Assembly: GCA_025174535.1 (NCBI GenBank)
Contig: JALBUN010000011.1
Location: 991,835 to 1,055,834, forward strand
Source of the DNA: Cantharellus purpuraceus
Lineage: Eukaryota; Basidiomycota; Agaricomycetes; Cantharellales; Hydnaceae
DNA: 64,000 nucleotides
Direction: 5' to 3'
Part shown: positions 1 through 10,908 of the stretch, piece by piece
How positions within the stretch are numbered: position 1 is the stretch's first letter
Layout of the letters: each line of letters opens with the position of its first letter
The notes under the pieces: model-generated
Told to the model about the DNA's origin: nothing
Database searches by the model: none
Seen by the model: only the letters and a program-made list of their open reading frames with translations
Translations under genes and position numbers: made by a program

Positions 1-248
1 TGGTGTTGTACGCCACACCCTGCGAGTGCCACAAGTTTAGGTATTTCCTCAGAAGCTGCCTGCGGTGATGCTCGCTAACCCTAGGCCTCTGCTCTCTAGA
101 GCTTACCACCGAGACATAACTAGCTCAGACACGGGTATGCGTGCTAGACGCGCCGCGCCGCTGCCTCCATGCTCTAGATCCCTTTTTACGTCCGAGACAG
201 GCGGCGCGAGACGTCCGTGAAGCCGAGACTCTGGATGGATTGCAAGTC

Positions 249-256
249 TATAAAAG
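249..256 (+). promoter_or_regulatory. TATA-box-like element
   Basis: TATAAAAG lies about 170 bases upstream of the ATG at 424 that opens a putative signal peptide. The distance is long for a basidiomycete TATA box unless the 5' UTR is about 140 bases, so the link is an inference. Confidence 0.3.
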
Positions 257-423
257 GCCGTTAGAGTCGGTGAGACGGTGCATCTCTTCTCTACCTGAGC
301 CGGACTCATCATACTCGACGTATTCTTGCGCATTCAGAGTGTAACGTGAGTTCCGTTTGCACGTGTGATGTCTGGATTCTGACGGTGCGGTATAGGAATT
401 GTATATATTCTATCACGGTGATC

Positions 424-807
424 ATGAAGGTCTCATCTGCGCTGCTTCTCTCGGCATTGTTTATCAGCACCTCCTCCACTCCACTCCTTTTCTCACCTGC
501 CTTGAGCCTCCCAGACTCGGACGCCGTGCGTCACACGACCCCGCCCACAGCCACATCCACCGCCGCCCCAACCCCTGCACCTGCACCTGCACCCGCCAAC
601 CCAAACACCACCACCACAGCCATCCGACCCCCGTCCTCCCACATCACGACGCCGACACACACACGGCGAGACTCGCTGCTCCGTTTCTTTCTCCGCTCCT
701 TGGCGCTTGGCGGGAGCGGCCATACGGCGGGGGATAGCATCGGTCCCGGACATACTATGGCCGTAAGGAAGCGCGGGGCTGTAAGGAGGTATAGAGCACA
801 CCCATGA
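424..807 (+). CDS. Possible small secreted Pro/Thr-rich protein
   Basis: This uninterrupted 127-codon frame starts MKVSSALLLSALFISTSS, which is a good secretory signal (charged n-region, Leu/Ala-rich core). Residues about 35-75 are rich in Pro, Thr and Ala, and the tail is basic. No family is recognised. A TATAAAAG motif at 249 and a pyrimidine-rich leader support transcription on this strand. The opposite strand carries an equally long stop-free frame, so composition alone (a CCA/CAC-rich tract) could explain both frames. The ATG at 424 is preferred over the in-frame ATG at 346 because it places the hydrophobic core at the N terminus. If real, the protein would be exported. An unannotated intron could change the C terminus. 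Confidence 0.35.
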   Translation: MKVSSALLLSALFISTSSTPLLFSPALSLPDSDAVRHTTPPTATSTAAPTPAPAPAPANPNTTTTAIRPPSSHITTPTHTRRDSLLRFFLRSLALGGSGHTAGDSIGPGHTMAVRKRGAVRRYRAHP

Positions 808-1027
808 GGGTGTCGTTCTATTGTATGTACTATTTGGTGTAAAACGAGCTTCGAGATGTATCCAGTTCACGTGGTCTGTTTCGGAAATAAAGTGGGGGTT
901 TGCCAAGAGGAAGGGGGTCTCCCTGAATGAGATGGAGAGAACGGGAAGGTGGTCGTGTGCGCAAGTGGCGTTGTTGTGTTTTGGCCCGCACGATGATGTC
1001 ATGTGGGTGATTTTGAGCAAGAAATGG

Positions 1028-1035
1028 TATAAAAA
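1028..1035 (+). promoter_or_regulatory. TATA box of the Stf2/HABP4-like gene
   Basis: TATAAAAA sits 54-61 bases before the start codon at 1089. A CT-rich initiator tract follows (about 1050-1080), the usual fungal core-promoter arrangement for a well expressed gene. Confidence 0.6.
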
Positions 1036-1088
1036 GGCGGGAACAATTCTCCAGCTGCTCTCTCTCTCAGACCACGCTCTCACCTGCA

Positions 1089-1832
1089 ATGACCCGCACC
1101 GAACGCAGCTTCAACCCACGCGCCATCCTCAGAGACAGGTCCGTGTTCCGCGCACACTCGTCGTGTCCTCGTGTCTCAATTATACGCTGCTCGTTTTGTG
1201 TGTCCTAGATCCGAGTCCAAGTCCGGCCTCGACAAGTCTGCGCGCAAGGGCGGCGCCGGTGCACACAACTGGGGGTCCTACGCCGACGAGCAGAGCCACG
1301 AGTACGGCGCGGTCGAGGATTATCTCGAGGAGGATGTGGGCGGGCTGCTTGATGAGCACGGTGCGTGTGGCGGCGGTGCAACACATTCATGCCATGCTGT
1401 GCGGTCGTGTTGAATGGTTTTTTGGGGGGGGCGTGTGTGTTTGTTTTTAGTGACGGAGCATTTGGGATCGGGTGTGTCAAAGGCGGCGGCGGCAGCGCAT
1501 GACGGGAGCTTAACGGAGAGAAGGCCGAGTGTGCTCAGCGAGCAGGAAAGGCAGCAGGCCAGGGAGTTTAGGGCAAGGGCTCTCAAGGAAGGATGTGCGT
1601 TGTGGTTTCTGTCCAACTCTTCCCATTTGACTCGTTCCACCGTTGCTTTTGACTAGCCGACTTGGTGGCTATCGCGCGCACGTCGTCGGCCGTGTCCGGC
1701 TCTCCCCCTGGCAAGACGTCTACGGTCACTATCACCACCGATGCCCAGGTAAATAGACGGAACCCTTGATAAACGCCAGGCGATGCACCCTTCTGAGCCC
1801 GTTTCTTCTTACAGACCGCCGTGACGCCCTGA
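1089..1832 (+). CDS. Stf2 / hyaluronan-mRNA-binding (HABP4)-like small protein
   Basis: I rebuilt five exons, 1089-1138, 1209-1360, 1451-1594, 1657-1748 and 1815-1832, giving 151 residues with the frame preserved throughout. The protein begins MTRTERSF. Residues about 19-39 hold a KSGLDKSARKGGAGAHNWGS block, the conserved core of small fungal proteins related to yeast Stf2 and the HABP4/PAI-RBP1 RNA-binding family. An acidic stretch follows (VEDYLEEDVGGLLDEH), then a Gln/Glu/Arg helix near residue 100. Yeast Stf2 is a small hydrophilic cytosolic protein linked to ATP-synthase inhibitor stabilisation and desiccation tolerance; transferring that role is an inference. A TATA box and a CT tract precede the ATG. 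The last exon encodes only five residues. A downstream A-rich tract (1893-1950) may mark the 3' end. Confidence 0.85.
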
Positions 1833-4800
1833 GGGCCCGGACCTGGACCTGGATCTCCTTATCGCACTCAAAAGTTACCTTGACCAAACATGTTCAAAAA
1901 AAAACAAAAAAAAACAAGTAAAACCGAAAATACATAAAACAAAAAAAAACAAATCAAAGCACGATCTCTGATGCTCCCTCCCATGTAACTGTACCACCTG
2001 TACCCCCCGCCATTCGAATATCCATCCTATACTTACTCACTTGCTGTTACTGCTGCTGTGGCTACTTACCATGGGCAAGTTGTGTAAGGTAAGGAGACTC
2101 GCCAACTGGTCGTCTTTTGTACCTACCTACCTTTTTCTGTACCTATCGCCCCGTGCAGTGTGCCCCGCTTTTTTTTTGCCTGTATATCGGCGCCGGCGCA
2201 TGTTGCCAATGTCACCAAATCCCGTGTCCCCGCTTCCGTTTGTGCTGTCGGAGCTGGAGGTGGGTTTTGGTGTTGATTTCCGTTCACTCCCCGCATGGGG
2301 TCTTCGACGCTACTGGTGACCGGACTGCTTGCATGCGTGCATAGTTCCAAGAGACCGCAAGCATTATAATACATTTGCATTGTGTGGGCATATTATATAG
2401 TCGATGAATTGTGATCCATGTCCCTCCACGGCCAGCGAAACCGCACTTTGGTGTCGAATCGGATATAGTGCAGGCGTATACAGGGGTTTTTGACAAGTCA
2501 AAGTCAGGGGGTCGAATGTCCGGAATAGATCTGCATGCAGGGGGGCCCCAACTTGAGACGTGTAATATATGTGTATGGCAAGTCTTGTACAATGCAATGC
2601 CAACGATCGATGATATGACCCCGTATCATCCGGTTGCGATGATATAAGTTGGAGACGTTGGGAGTGGTGGGCACGAGAGTGGCTTTTCGGGCGGAATAAT
2701 GGTGTCGAGGGAGCGTGCGCGAAGCCTCTCTGCCTTGGGTGGTGGTGGTGCTTGAACTCTTCAGTTGTAGGGGGGGGGGGCATATTTTGCATTTTGACGC
2801 GTGTCGTTGCTCTGGGGGGGCTCCATCTACCCCGCTTGTACAACCTGATGCAAAAGCAATGCATGCAAAGCAAAGAAGCAAAACGTCTCTCCAGCCGCAC
2901 AGCGTCCTTGTCTATCAGCAGCACGGTCATGGGACGTGCGTCTCCAGACTCGAAACCCATTTCATTGTCCAAGCGACACATGCGCAAATCCCAACACGTC
3001 TTTTTTTTTTTTTTTCCACGCACTGGAAAGGAGATGTGTGGCTTCTGGCTTCTGTAGGGCATAAACACGTTGAAAGGTTAGGTTGGGGATTGCGTTTTCC
3101 CAACTCGTATTCGTCTCGAACCACCCCGGCCAAGTTGACGGGAGGGTGGGTTCGGGTTTGAAAGGTGTGGTGGCTTCCCGAGCGGGATGGTGTCGGGGCG
3201 CGCGCGGGAGGCGGTGATTAACCTGAGATACAATACCTGTAGTAGCCATAGAAGCTCTTGCTTAGGTGCGCTGAAGGGGCATTTGACGTGTAGCACTGCA
3301 CGATGCATCAGCTGCAGCAGCAAGTCTCAAACCAGACAAAGCCACGCAGCGAGTGCACGCGTCCTTGGTGTATCAGAGCACGCGTTACCGACGTGCGTCC
3401 TCCAGACCGGAAGCCTATTCTCCATGAGATTCTGGACACACATGCGCAATTCCAACAACATCCTTTCTTTTCCCACGGGCTGGAAAGGAGATGTGGCTTT
3501 TGGCTTCTGGTAGTCCCACATAGGAACGAAGAGGCAGCACGGCGACGTTCTAGATAGGGCGTGAAAACTTTGGAGATTGGGATGCGTTTTCCCAACTCGT
3601 ATTCATCTCGAACCACCCCAAGTTGACGGAGGGCAAGTTCAGGCTCTCTTTTCCTTCCCCGCCGTCGACATGGAGTCCCCCAGCCTCAGTCTCACGCCAA
3701 GCGAAAGACACAAGTACTCTCCCAAAGGTGCTGATGCGCAACATCGATAACGGGACCTTCTCGGAGGCAAAGAGATCCACCCCTTCCCCGTATGGACAGG
3801 GGGGGGGGGGACCGGGATCTAAAGAATCATTTGCATCCCAGAACGCCTTGCTTCCACGCACCCGTTCCATAGACGAGTTCTTCGGCGCAATGCTTGGGAA
3901 ACCAGTGTGGCTTGGACCCCCCTCGCGAATTAGGACGTGGCACCTTATCTGGTAGCGCCCGCTCTGCCCACAGGACGCTTGGCCTGTACGAATGGATGCA
4001 CGCTGGGCAGTCCTTTGTTGGTGCCAATATGTTTTATCCCCGCCCCGCCGATTCCCCTCCACCCGTCCCGTGTTTCTTCTTCTCTTGCCGCGAATACCTG
4101 GACCCAACAACACCGTACTGTTGCACAAAAGCATCATTATCGGCGCAACTTCACTGTGACTCGACTTCCGGTTTGTCCGCCCGGTGTGTACCACTCTTCC
4201 CCCCAATTGGCGCAAGCATCTTGCGAAAGGATCATGATTTAGCCCATCATCCAGCTTTCCGTGCCAGGCATGGGTTTCTGATGAATCTACAAAGGAAACT
4301 TCCTGCGGGGGTGGCTTCAAATCTGGAAAAAAAAAGATCACCACTACATCAATTCCTCATTCCGCAGCGTGTATCTCACCCAGAACCTCCGGTCCTATAG
4401 GATTTAATACAACCCAGCCGCCCGACCGACCCAGAGAGGCAAAAGTGGACACTTGGACCATTGGGCGGCATCTATAGAGAAAATTCATGCTCAGGTTTTT
4501 TCCTGTAGAGCCAGCGGGGCAAGTGACCCGAGAATCCAACGATCAAGCCTCATCTTGATATCGAATCCTCGGTGGCCTATCGAAAGGAAAACGCCGATGT
4601 AAACCGTTAGCGTCCCGCTCCTACAAGTCGCCATCGAAAACGATAATCTAAATCGAAGCTTCGAACGCTCTGAACAATGCAATTTGTTTATGTAATCCCT
4701 GCCCACAAGTTGGGAGTGGGATTCGGCGATGGTAGCAACATAAGAATACATGAAAAAAAAACTGTCCAGCAAGCATCGTAAATAAAACTCGCGGCGTACA

Positions 4801-4962
4801 TGGAGAGAGGAGGACATAATGGGGGAGAAAGACAAGAGTTGCAAACCATTACGCGAGCATAACAACACAATTTGGCACATACGTCCGAGGCTACTTTCTG
4901 CAAGGTTCGTGGCAAAAGGACGGAATATTTGGCTACATTTTTGGATGGTCCGAACCCTCGCT
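1833..4962. other. Intergenic region with a diverged tandem duplication
   Basis: No supported gene lies between the Stf2-like gene and the glucan synthase gene, which converge on it. The stretch holds A-rich sequence after the first gene, several G or T homopolymers (around 2770, 3001 and 3799) and two copies of a roughly 480-bp sequence listed separately. Open frames of 100-264 codons occur on both strands, but none resembles a known family or shows consistent splice structure. Confidence 0.5.
2659..3640. repeat. Diverged direct tandem duplication, two copies of about 480 bp
   Basis: Copy 1 (about 2659-3158) and copy 2 (about 3163-3640) share long collinear matches. Both carry GACGTGCGTC, ACACATGCGCAA, CTGGAAAGGAGATGTG and the block TTTTCCCAACTCGTATTC followed by a TCTCGAACCACCCC motif, in the same order and spacing. 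Identity falls between these blocks. On the minus strand both copies have a short VRDEYELGKR frame, so a coding origin is possible but unproven. Confidence 0.7.
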
Positions 4963-7900
4963 TTAGATAGATGAACAGAATGAACAATGGAGGTGAAGCC
5001 GTCCTCGGAAGATGGCAGGGAGGGCGATGAGGAGGACAAAGATAGTCAGAACAAGGATATACAAGATACCATACTTCACGACCTATATTGCACGTATAAG
5101 AATGCATGTAATGTTATACGAGCAGAACCTTACTATTGCTCGACGTTGCCTCTTTTGCTTCAGGGAGAACAACGGCGGACGTATCTGTTTTGAAGGTCGG
5201 AGCCAAACTAGATAACGCAAGTTGATAAGGGCACATTGATAATCAACCAAGGTAACTTACACAACACTGTCACGATTAAAACGCAAGTGCAGTCGTAAAT
5301 TAGCGCCGATCACGATGTAATAACCACCACTCACTTGTAGCATGTAACCGATCAACGTAAGGAATCAATATTGGTGGTGTCAGCATGAACAGCAGGAAAT
5401 GTCCCAGGAGAAAGTCGGAACTCCATAAGGAAAGCTCGATGATCTTCACGACAAACTCTCGTGCAGGTTGTGACATCACATGAGCGCCTAATCCACGACC
5501 GTACCACTTTCCGGTCCACCAGGCTCGATTGGTTTCATCATGTTTGAACTCGCGAGAAAGGAATACGGAGATGAGGATCTTGTGGACCGCACGTTGTATA
5601 AAGATCACGGCGATCACACCCAAGACCGCATGCGACCCGTCCCAGAGCTCAAGGAACCACTACAAAGAGCAGGGTTGGCACAATGGACGAATTACGCAGT
5701 GAAAGACGCACCAGGAATTCAAAGAATGCTATGATCCCCACTACGGCCATGAAATGTGCAATTGATGCCATCATCGCTCCAAACTTGGTACAGCATGTGT
5801 CGAGCATCGGACCCAAAAAGAGTGAGACCAGGAACAAGATCAACAACACGGCAGCGTTCCATACAATAGGGCCCAAGGATATGATGGCAATGCGGACCAG
5901 AGGACTGGCTGGTTGTATGTTGTCAGGTCCCTGGGGGAAAGACTTGACAAACGCATACGCCACGATGCTATATATCACGTTGAACAAATGACTACGGGAA
6001 AGGCGGCGCAAACTCACAAGAGAATCGCCATCGCAATAGGTGCAAGCACTTCAGAAAAGATGACTGTTCTCCATCCTGCACGCGGCACATCACCAGAGAG
6101 CTTCTCGGAAGGGTGTCCAAGGCGCTTCTTCTTGTAACCTGTAATCATTGTACGAGAGAGACGGCAGTAGCCGATCCAGGAATTAGCATGCGTGCGTGAA
6201 TTACCGCGTGACATCCAACGCAGGTACTCCCGATAGTCAATGATGAAATCGGTGAAAGAGAACTGGTGGGGGTTGAACAAGAAAGGCGCGATACAGAGCG
6301 CCAATACTGAGATCCAAAAGTATATGAGGTGAGGTAACCAGAGGGACAAAGTAACGTAAAGGAGCATAATGAGCGTCCGCATTCCAAGGTAGATGCTTGG
6401 CCCGGCGAACCGTGAGTAGAGGATACTGAATGAGATCCGTGTCGTAGCGAATCCGCGCCCTGTGGCAATGTACCGTGCACCTCCAAACGTGAGATTGCTA
6501 AGTATGGAGTGGGTCTGAATTTGCGTCGAGAACACCTCAAAGATGGGCGAGAGGGACATGAAGTGCTTTCCCAAACGAACCACCGCCCGAACGGTTCCAC
6601 GTTCAGTCAATTCTACGTCATAGGCAGTGAGACCTTGGAGCAGGTAACATCAAGACAGGAACCTTACCTTGCATGAACAGAGGCAAGAATGCGATGAAGA
6701 ATACCAAAAAGATACTGATAATGCAACGACGGATCCAGTCAAATACAGGTGCAAGATTGTAGCACCCGTTTGCACTGAGAAGCTGACCCGCCGAATTGTA
6801 TTGACAGATCGTGAGTTGCTTGTTCAGCGTTCCCAAGAAGACCACTATTATAAATGGTCAAGCAGGAAAACAAAAATATAGTTCAGAACACTCACGTGCA
6901 ACCATGAAAACCTGAACGGAGAGAATGACCAAGACCTGCAACAGCAAGAGTCAGTTTGAAAGTCAAAAGAATAGACTACACTGTACATTGTTGATATGGA
7001 AACCAGGGTGGGCATAGTAAAATGTCAAGAATCGGTCCACTGGCAGTTGCGTGCCCATGTAATAGTATTCTCGACTGAGCATCTGCTCGCCCATACCCGT
7101 ACCAATCTTTGTCTGGAAGTTGAGAATGGTCCCAAAGCCCAAGTCACGTCCTTTTCCACATTGGTAATATTCAGAGTGCTTAATCCGGCCACCACGTCCA
7201 AATGCGTTCATCCCAGCGAAAATATCTTCGTTGAGATGCAGCCCCTTCTGTGCCTTGGATACACCACCACGTGTGTTCATGTACACTGCGTTCAAAAAGT
7301 CTGGATGCCCATAATGCAACTTGCCACTAATCCACGCCAGAGTGCGCGCCGCCAGAGTGCCGAATGTCTGTTCCTTTCCAGCAGCGACATCGCCGAGTAT
7401 ACCAATGTTCTCAGAAAAGATGTACTCGCGAGCACCGACGATAGCAACTGGAGATTTTTTGAATTCCTTGTGCCCCCATGTAGCATATGGGCTCTGGTTG
7501 GACATGTTATACTCTTCGAACTCGCCGAGCACATTCCGAATCTTGAGGCACTCTTCAAGATAATTGTCTTGGTTAGCATCGATAAGCTGGAGATACTCTC
7601 CGCGGTAGAAGATGATAGCGTGGTTCTGATTGTCCGATTTGCCATCGCCCAGAATCGGGTTGCCTGGAAGCTCGACTCGAAATTTTGGCCGGCGCTTGCC
7701 GGTCTCTGGGTTGAACTCCGAATGTCCGTCGATGAGCGCGGAGAACAGTCGTGGTTCACCACGCCCGGGTTCTTCATCAAGATACGCAATCTGCAGATCT
7801 GGATACGCGCGCAACAAGAACTCGGCGTTCTCTTGCTCTTCCTTGTTAAACTTGGAGTAGCGCTGCATTGAAACAACAAACTTGAACTTGCGCCGCGCCA

Positions 7901-10900
7901 TTCGTTCAAGCTCGCGTTCAAGCTTATCCGTGTTACCGCCAAAGATCTGCACGACTTCCGGGTTCTCAACACGGTAAAGTAGCTTGATGGCCTTGCTGTA
8001 ATTCATCATGCCCGATACTGTGCGGTATAGCGTCTGTGCACGGAGAGACGCCCAAATACGCGTGCGCAGCGTGTACTCCGGAGACGAACTCTTGAATCCA
8101 AGACAGTAGAATGGCAGATCATCGACCTTGCTACTTGATTTTTCGTCGGCAGCGAAGGGATTACCGCCCCCGGTTTCGTCCGACAGCATCTTGGTATCCT
8201 TTACAAAGTTGTCCCACTCGATCGGGTGCAGCTGCTTGAGATACTCTAGAAGCGTCACGCGGGTGTGCTGGTCCTCTTCTCGGATAATCTCGCGCAATGA
8301 CAGAAGAATCTTCTCCGAATAGTGTGGGGTGAGAACGGTGAACGTCGGCATCGAGTCAACGGGTAACGGCTCCGGGACGGAAGTGGTAAGAGACTGTGCA
8401 AAGAACGAGATGCGGCGCTCAGCCTCGCTTCCGGGTGGGAAGAATTCGCCCTTGAAACCCTTTTCAGTTTGCGAGATGAAGAATGGTGGCGCGCGTAGAA
8501 TGCGTCGACCGCCGGTATCCGATTGCACTTGGTGATACAACAATTTTTGAACATGATCAATTGAGAGAAGATGCTCTCGATACATGGATATGATGATTGC
8601 ATTCCAGATTTGTGACACAAGCACCTTGAAGAGTATGTTAGTATGCGTGACTTCACCTAACGGCAAATCAGATACGAACTTTAGGCTTATACTTTACTTC
8701 CATATCGCTCGTGGCCAGGATCTTCGCATAAATCCGCTTGGGGAGCCGAGTGTAGATATCCGCCCATGGCGTCCATATCGACAACCCAAGAGCAAACGAC
8801 CGTGCAATACTGAATACCGTATTCCAAATGACATACCACAGGAAAGTATCCAAGAAGAAGAGGACCAAGTCCATGATATACATGATTGTCAACGTGAACG
8901 CTGCATGGTTCCTGCAAAGCGCATTACCAAAGTACTTGTCGTTGCAGCCTTGGATCTTCATGCCGACCATGACACGGATAGGATCACGGAATGACAGGGT
9001 AAGGAAGAAGTATGACTCGGTGAACTTGCATCCGAAAATAAGCACCCAGAGCATGATGGATGCGACCCGCGATCTGCCTTCGAGATCGGCGTAACTGGCG
9101 GTGAAGGTTTGACTTGCAAGGTATTTTCGTGATTTGCCTGCTACGCGGTCTCCAAACATGCGCCCTGAGGGCATAATGGCGAACAAGAGTGTGGCAGCGA
9201 CACTAATGAAAAACTGGACAATGCCAAGAATCAGGGGTAACTGGCTTGAGGAGTTGTCGAAGAATGCAATGTAGAATGTAGGACCAGTTGTCAGCGCCAA
9301 TACGACGAAAAGAAAAAGGAGTCTCCGTGTCAAGTGTGCAGTGTTGTTCCATGTAGTAGGGATATATGAAAATTCTAGGACCGTCGCAAGAATCATGATA
9401 ATTGTAGCCACCGACCCTCCCAAAGCTGTCGCCGACCACGTCATAGCGGCGGTAGGACGTTGGCTGCCACGAGCAGTATATACGGTTGGGGAGTTGAAAG
9501 CGGTGTAGTACCAATACAGTGAGATGTGGATAACCCAGATTCGATTGAAGTTGACGAGCAGATGGAGAAATGAGCGCTTCTCGAAGTACGTCTTGAAGAA
9601 GACGCGATTCCAGTCGATCCGTTCAAACTTCGTAAATCGTTGCGCTGGGGGAACATCCACGAGCCGAGTCTATCGGAAGGTATATACAAGGCGTGATGAG
9701 CACAGAGAGTATGCATGCGCACCTTATCATTGAGAACAATACGTGCAATGCCTTCCGGATACCAAAACAACTGGTTTACATCGTCGTAACCAATAATCTT
9801 ATCATGATCCTTCTCCCGGCGAACGAATTTCCCTTCAACAACCCCATAACCTTGATCTCGGATGAAGCGATACAGAGGCTTGATAACCGCCCGGAGGTAA
9901 AGCCCTTCTGAAACGGGTTCTATCCGGCCCTGGCACTCGGGAGACCGATAGTAGTCATCCGCACATTTGAAGATGAAGCAGAGACATTCTGGCACGAAAC
10001 GGACCTGGGCCGCCTCGCCCCAGCAAAGGAGATAGAGGGCGAGCTGACGGAGACGATCGTACTGGCTCATGTTATTCATCGCCTGCCTCCACCGCTCGTG
10101 GGCCGAGTGGAGAGATTTTTCAGAACTCGAGCGCGGGCCTGTACCACGCTTGACGCTCTTTAGTCGTTGCAACCCCGGATTCTGTGTCGCGCCGACGGCA
10201 TCGTCCAGGTCGAGCTGGGCGGCAAAATACCATTTCCGGTAGTTCGCGTGCTCCCCACCTATGTAGTCAGCATGAAGCGTAAGGAGCGCTTGGTTTGGCG
10301 TCATACGCGAGGCTCGGCTATCGAGAAGTTGCATGAGGAAGTCGAACTGCAGACAAGAGCTAAGAGGCCGCCAATAAAGAACAGCTGAACAAATTCAACA
10401 TACCATGTTGCGCATCGAATCGCGCTGAAAGCCAAACTTTTGAGTGAGATCCAAGAAAATGTCTTCGATCTCTCTGCGGCGGCATGAGCAACGGCATGTG
10501 AAACACTAGTCACATAATAAACGTACTCCTTGGACAAGGGAATCTGGCGGTCAACAGTCCATGCCGCATAGGGCTCGCGGGTTGGACCGTTCTGAAAATC
10601 GGTAGCCGTATGCGTAGCATAGTCACTGGATGCGAGATACTCAGCAGATGGTGGGTAACGTGCACCGTAGGCGTCGGCTTCAGAGTCGGTATCACCGTCA
10701 CGTTTGTGTGCTGATGACGTATAAGACAGAGAAGGATAAGAGCTGTGAGAGACTCACTATAACTCTCATAGGTGCCCTGCTTGTCGTAATATCTCTCTGC
10801 GGGTGCGCTAACATCTGAGTGGAGAGTGTCCCTGCGATCGTAGCGGTTGTCCATGTCGGTCTCGTCGTAGTACCGTTTATTTGAAAATGGATCTGGCCCT

Positions 10901-10908
10901 CGCGACAT
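4963..10908 (-). CDS. FKS1: 1,3-beta-D-glucan synthase catalytic subunit (FKS, GT48)
   Basis: This plasma-membrane enzyme makes cell-wall 1,3-beta-glucan from UDP-glucose. Fourteen exons close in frame to 1,749 residues: 10908-10758, 10710-10527, 10473-10404, 10346-9723, 9669-8680, 8624-6987, 6935-6896, 6844-6668, 6612-6018, 5967-5712, 5659-5335, 5266-5261, 5207-5134 and 5082-4963. The protein has the family order: a hydrophilic N terminus, the FKS1 domain ([19 protein letters not shown]), a first membrane block, the large cytosolic GT48 domain in exon 6 ([39 protein letters not shown]), then many C-terminal membrane helices. Echinocandin hot-spot equivalents read FLTLSFRDP (about residues 565-573) and DWIRRCII (about 1268). 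Length is normal for basidiomycetes. Exon 12 is only 6 bases. It converges with the Stf2-like gene. Confidence 0.98.
5261..5266 (-). other. FKS1: Six-base microexon of the glucan synthase gene
   Basis: On the minus strand TGTTGT is flanked by ACAG upstream and GTAAGT downstream. It joins ACA-A before it to T-TTTGG after it, giving T-M-L-F-W-L-R-P, the residues expected at this point of the family. Skipping it removes two codons (Met-Leu) and would keep the frame. Confidence 0.85.

Noticed and set aside
493..1089. 198-codon minus-strand frame
   Set aside because: It spans the promoter and TATA box of the Stf2-like gene and ends in Gly/Cys/Arg low complexity (the reverse of CCA/CAC repeats). 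No family resemblance.
2364..3068. 234-codon minus-strand frame
   Set aside because: It crosses a poly-T run coding KKKKK and part of the tandem duplication, and the second copy does not keep the frame.
3550..4344. 264-codon minus-strand frame
   Set aside because: No recognisable domain; it contains a G11 run coding PPPP and starts inside duplicated sequence. The plus strand has equally long frames, so it is probably chance.
6996..7871. 291-codon plus-strand open frame
   Set aside because: It is antisense to the longest, strongly conserved exon of the glucan synthase gene. Its absence of stops follows from the codon bias of the real strand.
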